Assembly (NCBI GenBank): GCA_946807835.1
Contig: OX327699.1
Coordinates: 19,270,014 to 19,334,013, forward strand
DNA length: 64,000 nt
Reading direction: 5' to 3'
Source: Ailanthus altissimus
Taxonomy: Eukaryota; Streptophyta; Magnoliopsida; Sapindales; Simaroubaceae
Under the pieces are notes generated by a model that did not search any database, had not been told where the DNA came from, and worked only from the letters and a program-made list of their open reading frames with translations. Each line of letters starts with the position of its first letter. The stretch's first letter is position 1. Positions 59,701-64,000 of this stretch are shown one piece after another. The position numbers and the translations under genes are program-made.

Positions 59701-61104
59701 TGCTTTATTTTTTATTAAGGTTTATTTCTACTATTTTTTAAATTTAAATTGTAAGTAAATATTATGTATTATTATTTTATTTTAAATGAAATTAGTATAT
59801 ATGATTTAAAAAGAAATGTATTACTAAATATAATGGTATGCTTCCATATATATATTTATGGATTTGATTAAGTAGGCGATATCGCCCAATACCTAACAGG
59901 CGATGGTCACTGTTTAACACTATTTTAATAATATCATACAATTTTAAATAGTATAAAACAGTAATCTGTGCCTGATTAGCCTTTCATATATATATATATA
60001 ATAGTAAATTTGTAGTATGAACCTTTATTTGGACGTGACCGCAATTTTTTGCATCAACGATGGATTGGCAAAATGGAGGACTTACCTTCTGCCACGTGAT
60101 GATGTGCCAGTGGTGAGCCACGAGAAAACATGGTTAAAAATACAAATCATGTAATTGGTTACTGGTGACGGAAATTACATCTTCAGATTCTTCACCGTAA
60201 AGCTCCAAAATTAAAATAATCATTTGAGATTGAGAGAGAACCATCAAAGCCAAAACTGGAGAGCGGTAAAATGCAAAGAAATGGCGGTTCTATTTCTAAA
60301 CTCCCCCTTAGTCTTTGCCTCTCTGTCTCTCTCTCATTTTCTTAATAATTTATATACTTTTATAGCATAGGACGGTAGATTTACATTTATTATTATAACA
60401 ATATTATCATAAGTATAATTTTTAAGGTCTTAATACTAACCAATTTCAATTTTATAAATATTTAAGGGATCTACACATGAAATTTTAAAGTTGTTTGTTT
60501 TACGATTTAAGGTTCAATTGATCTATGCTGTCAATTCGATATGATGTTTTTACAGTTAATAGTCATTAATACATATGTGATCAAATGCCAGTACTTAATT
60601 AAACGCTAATTCTTGCTCCTGCCTTCCATTAATCCTTAATACAAATAAAATGTCTGTAATTTAAGAACTTCGATAGTATTTACTAGTTAAATAATGCCAA
60701 TATAGACAGTACATGTTTAACAAATTTCCTGCTCTAGGATTTTGTTTTTGCTACTTATTAATTTACACATATAGCGATATATCCTCTCCCAAGTTTTTTT
60801 TTTTTTTTCTTTTAAAACATAAGAATTGTTTACAGACAAATTTGTTTACTTATTTAAATTTTTTTGGATTAAATTAAAACTTAAGTGATAGTTAATCCAA
60901 AGCAGTTAAAAAGAAGAGTTCACCACGTGTCGACAGATGTGCAACCACAAATGCACCATCGCGCCTAAACCGGGGCGGGCACTACATTTCGTAAAATTCC
61001 ATTTCCAAACTCGATTTTCTAATTCAAAATTTTAGAAGACGAAGCCTCTGTCAAATAAAACTTACGAAGAGAGCGCCTAAATTCTATTTTCAAAACCAAA
61101 AACA
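59701..61104 (+). promoter_or_regulatory. Upstream region of the cyclin gene
   Basis: No gene seen. Candidate sites, position-based only: G-box cores CACGTG at about 60093 and 60924, and two copies of GCGCCTAAA (60961-60969 and 61073-61081), which read TTTAGGCGC on the other strand and resemble E2F-type sites. A TATA-like CTATTTAT at 61133-61140 precedes a pyrimidine-rich leader. Confidence 0.45.
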
Positions 61105-61227
61105 ATGGCGCTCGCATTCCCTCTCTCTTTCGCTATTTATTCCCTCCCCTCTCTCCTCTCAGACAAATCCGCTCTCTCCTTCTCTCCCTTCGGCACCAAC
61201 CTCAACTCATTGCTCCTCCTCGAGTAA
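61105..61227 (+). CDS. Possible upstream ORF (40 codons) of the cyclin gene
   Basis: An ATG in good context (AACAATGGC) opens a 40-codon frame with TAA at 61225-61227, 42 bases before the cyclin start. The peptide begins MALAFPLSFAIYSLPSLLSD and is hydrophobic and serine/leucine-rich. It would matter only if transcription starts upstream of 61105; the TATA-like box at 61133-61140 would place the start inside it. Whether it is translated is unknown. Confidence 0.35.
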   Translation: MALAFPLSFAIYSLPSLLSDKSALSFSPFGTNLNSLLLLE

Positions 61228-61269
61228 AAGACCCGAGTACGAGAGTAAGGTGATTACCATTTGCTTACA

Positions 61270-63302
61270 ATGGCGGATCAAGAGAACTGTGTCAGGCTCA
61301 CACGGGCTGCCAAGAGGAGGGCGGCGGCTGAAAATGAGGAGGAGCAGCCGGCGAACAAGAAGCGGGTGGTGTTGGGTGAGCTGCCCAATTTGTCAAACGT
61401 TGTCGTTTCGGTGAATCCTAATCTGAAAGCCGAGCAGCACAAGCCGAAAGGTAAAGCCAGGACGAAAGTCAAGAAGGCTTTGTTGCCGGAAAAGACTGCC
61501 ACAGAGATCAAGGCGGAGGATGTTGAATCAAAGGTTGATATTGGAGCGACGTCCGATGATCCTCAGATGTGCGGGCCATATGTTACCGACATTTATGAAT
61601 ATCTTCGCAAAATGGAGGTAATTCGAGTAGATCTTGTAATTTGTTCTATTTTTCCCTTTTAATTATTAGGGGAATGAGAGAAAAGTTGAAACCTTTTTAA
61701 ATCTTATTGGTTTATGTTCCCTTGGTTCAATGGTTTAAGGTTTTGATTAAAATTTATTTCCTCTTCTAATGTTACTCTGTAAACAAGACGAATCAGCAGT
61801 TTTCCATTTTGTTTCATTTCCAATTCTAAGGTTTATAGCTTCATATCTGGCACTGACAGTGCTTACTGACATTAGGTTTAGGAATTAGGATCATAACTGA
61901 GGCTTCAAATCTGAATTAAAGTGAGATGTAATGTTGATTAAGCCTGATGTTGATTTAATAATCAGGTGGATCCAAAGAGAAGACCTTTACCTGATTACAT
62001 TGAGAAGATTCAGAAGGATGTTAGTGCTAACATGAGGGGAATCTTGGTTGATTGGTTGGTGGAAGTTGCTGAGGAATACAAGCTTGTGTCAGACACTCTG
62101 TATCTTACCATTTCTTATATTGATAGATTCCTGTCTATGAATGCTCTCAATAGACAGAGACTTCAGTTACTTGGAGTTTCTTCAATGCTCATTGCCTCGT
62201 AAGCACTCAAATCTCTTTACATATTTCTCATGTTTTTGGTTTTCTCAAACCTTGGTTGCTTATTTATTCTATTTTGTTTGTAACAAGTAGAAAATATGAG
62301 GAAATCAGCCCTCCAAATGTGGAAGATTTTTGCTACATAACAGATAATACATACACTAAAGATGAGGTAATTTTGTTTTTCTCTTTCATTTATTTCTTTA
62401 TAGTGTTAGATTTTGAGAATTTGTAATTAAAAGTGTGTTGGTTGATGTGAAGGTTGTAAAAATGGAGGCTGATATACTCAAGTCCCTGAAGTTTGAATTG
62501 GGCAGTCCCACAATAAAGACATTTTTAAGGCAAGAATACATATTCTTTCTATTGTTGTTCACAACTGGCCAAATCCAGTGCTTCATATGGCTGATTGTTG
62601 TTCATTTTACCATGTTGGTCTGCAGGAGGTTCACTAGAGTTGCTCAAGAAGATTACAAAGTAAGTAAAATCCTAATCTCCTTTGCTGTAATGTAGATGTG
62701 TTTAATGTATGAGTGATATTGACTGTTTATTTACTTGTGCTTTTTTTAGGTGTCCAATTTGCAACTAGACTTCCTTGGATACTACCTTGCAGAATTGAGT
62801 TTATTAGACTATGCTTGTGTAAAATTTTTACCTTCTTTGTTGGCTGCATCTGTTATATTTCTAGCAAGATTCATAATTCAACCATCACAAAATCCTTGGG
62901 TAAGCTGAGTTCTAATAACTTTTTTTTGTTTGTTTTGTTTTTTGTTCCCTGTTTGAACTGAAATTGAGCTAATTGCTTGCATTTTCCAGACTTCTACCTT
63001 GGAAAAATACTCTGAATACAAACCATCTGATATGAGAGAGTGTGTTCTTCTAATACTTGACCTGTATTTGAGTAGAAGAGGAGGTTCTTTGCAAGCTGTA
63101 AGAGAAAAATACAAGCAGCATAAGGTACATATTTGGTTAAGTGTTTTGGAAATTATGATGTTAGTTATCACATTGAATAGTAACCTTATTTGTCATTTCT
63201 TGCTGTAAACAGTTTAAATGTGTAGCATTGATGCCTTCTTCGCCAGAGATACCAGCTTGTTACTTTGAAGATATCAAAGATTGTAGTTGGATTGACATTT
63301 AG
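61270..63302 (+). CDS. CYCA3: A-type cyclin, CYCA3-like
   Basis: Regulatory subunit for a cyclin-dependent kinase, acting in the nucleus at S phase. Eight exons: 61270-61617, 61966-62198, 62291-62366, 62453-62529, 62626-62659, 62750-62899, 62990-63124, 63213-63302; phases agree and give 380 aa. [17 protein letters not shown] starts the protein. A destruction box RxxLxxxxN (RVVLGELPN, residues 32-40) is present. The N-terminal cyclin box starts near residue 140 with [18 protein letters not shown] and continues YIDRFLS and [20 protein letters not shown]. The C-terminal cyclin fold follows ([60 protein letters not shown]). Intron 4 has a GC donor (AG/GCAAG at 62530) and a normal AG acceptor; all other introns are GT-AG. 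The length and short N-terminus fit CYCA3 rather than CYCA1/2. The gene appears intact. Confidence 0.94.
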
Positions 63303-64000
63303 TAGTTTGGTTTCTTATCATAAGAGATTTGGCTTCACTGGAAAGGCTTGAAAGTAGTTGCTAACAAGTACTCTAACCCCAGAAGATTGACTTTAGCTAG
63401 CTTTTCACTAATCTATGTTTGACAGAAGGGTTCGGTGCTTTGAGTTGCTTATGATGGAATGCTGGTTGGTGCCATTCTTGTCAATGCCTGTGATCTGATG
63501 CTTGGAGACTTCTAGAATTGAGTGAATGGCATTGGTGATGCGAGCAGCCACTAACATTGACCCTGGAGGATAATTTTCTGCTAGGGAAAGGTTCATAGTT
63601 CCTTGAGAAATGCTGGTGACCTATGTTGACAGATGCATTGCATATGGGTTTGGGTTTTAATTTGGATGCTGGGAGTCATCAATAACACATGGGCTATTTT
63701 TATCAATGAATTTGAATGATGTAAAATCTCTTGTAAAAAAATTATCTCCTTGGGAAGTATCACATAAATGTTTTCTTGGCCTGCTGAAAGAGATTGATTG
63801 CAGCTTTCAAGATATTAGGCAACATTATACACACTTTTGAGCTTGTAAGTTTGATTGCTAGAGTTGTTTGTGGTATCAAGTTATATGAAGAGGATTTGAG
63901 AATTGATTCATTTAGATGGTGCATTGGTTGCTTGTTTAAGTGATTAATTCATCAGAGGTCTAATTTGGATGTTAATTTGATTGAAATTTTGTATCCATTA
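63303..64000 (+). other. Region downstream of the cyclin gene
   Basis: Probably includes the cyclin 3' untranslated region. AATGAA/AATAA-type polyadenylation-like motifs are present near 63705-63735. No further gene is recognised before the window ends. Confidence 0.35.

Overview
This is nuclear DNA from a flowering plant, most likely a eudicot. It is AT-rich, its four real genes have spliced exons, and most of the rest is decayed plant retrotransposons. I see no prokaryotic, organellar or rRNA content. The species cannot be named from the sequence alone.

Four host genes are supported. (1) A CYP81-type cytochrome P450 on the minus strand (16189-17803, two exons, 508 aa, intact). (2) A membrane-anchored RING E3 ubiquitin ligase of the APD-like family on the minus strand (23409-26108, eight exons); all splice phases fit except for a one-nucleotide deficit in exon 7, just before the RING. 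(3) A MIKC*-type MADS-box gene close to AGL66/AGL104 on the plus strand (46431-49085, ten exons, 317 aa). (4) An A3-type cyclin on the plus strand (61270-63302, eight exons, 380 aa) with one GC-AG intron and a 40-codon upstream ORF. They are unrelated single genes separated by transposon-filled spacers; nothing suggests a pathway cluster.

Layout. 1-15.9 kb is a nested stack: a Ty1/copia element (plus strand) interrupted by a Ty3/gypsy-like solo LTR (7149-10010, TSD TAATT) and a 2.7-kb solo LTR (10491-13204, TSD TAAGT). At its left end it is interrupted by another long LTR, which holds a Ty3/gypsy element (minus strand), which in turn is cut by yet another long LTR running off the window. 16.2-17.8 kb is the P450. 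18.7-19.4 kb is a 5'-truncated LINE with a 14-bp target duplication. 19.8-22.8 kb is an internally deleted copia element. 23.4-26.1 kb is the RING gene. 26.5-27.6 kb is a solo LTR. 28.0-35.6 kb is a decayed copia element whose 5' LTR carries a 450-bp TRIM and whose pol region holds a 1331-bp tandem duplication that looks identical. 35.6-46.4 kb is AT-rich spacer with a MITE, a second copy of the 1.1-kb solo LTR, a fold-back element and SINE-like fragments. 46.4-49.1 kb is the MADS gene, followed by a LINE reverse-transcriptase remnant. 50.9-57.9 kb is a minus-strand copia element carrying two more long solo LTRs. 59.1-59.7 kb is a second fold-back element. 61.3-63.3 kb is the cyclin gene.

The most useful observations are the identical tandem duplication inside an otherwise decayed element, the frameshift in the RING gene, the miniature TRIM whose LTR contains a plant snRNA-type promoter signature, and a long-LTR family seen only as lone LTRs. 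I found no convincing new multi-gene system.
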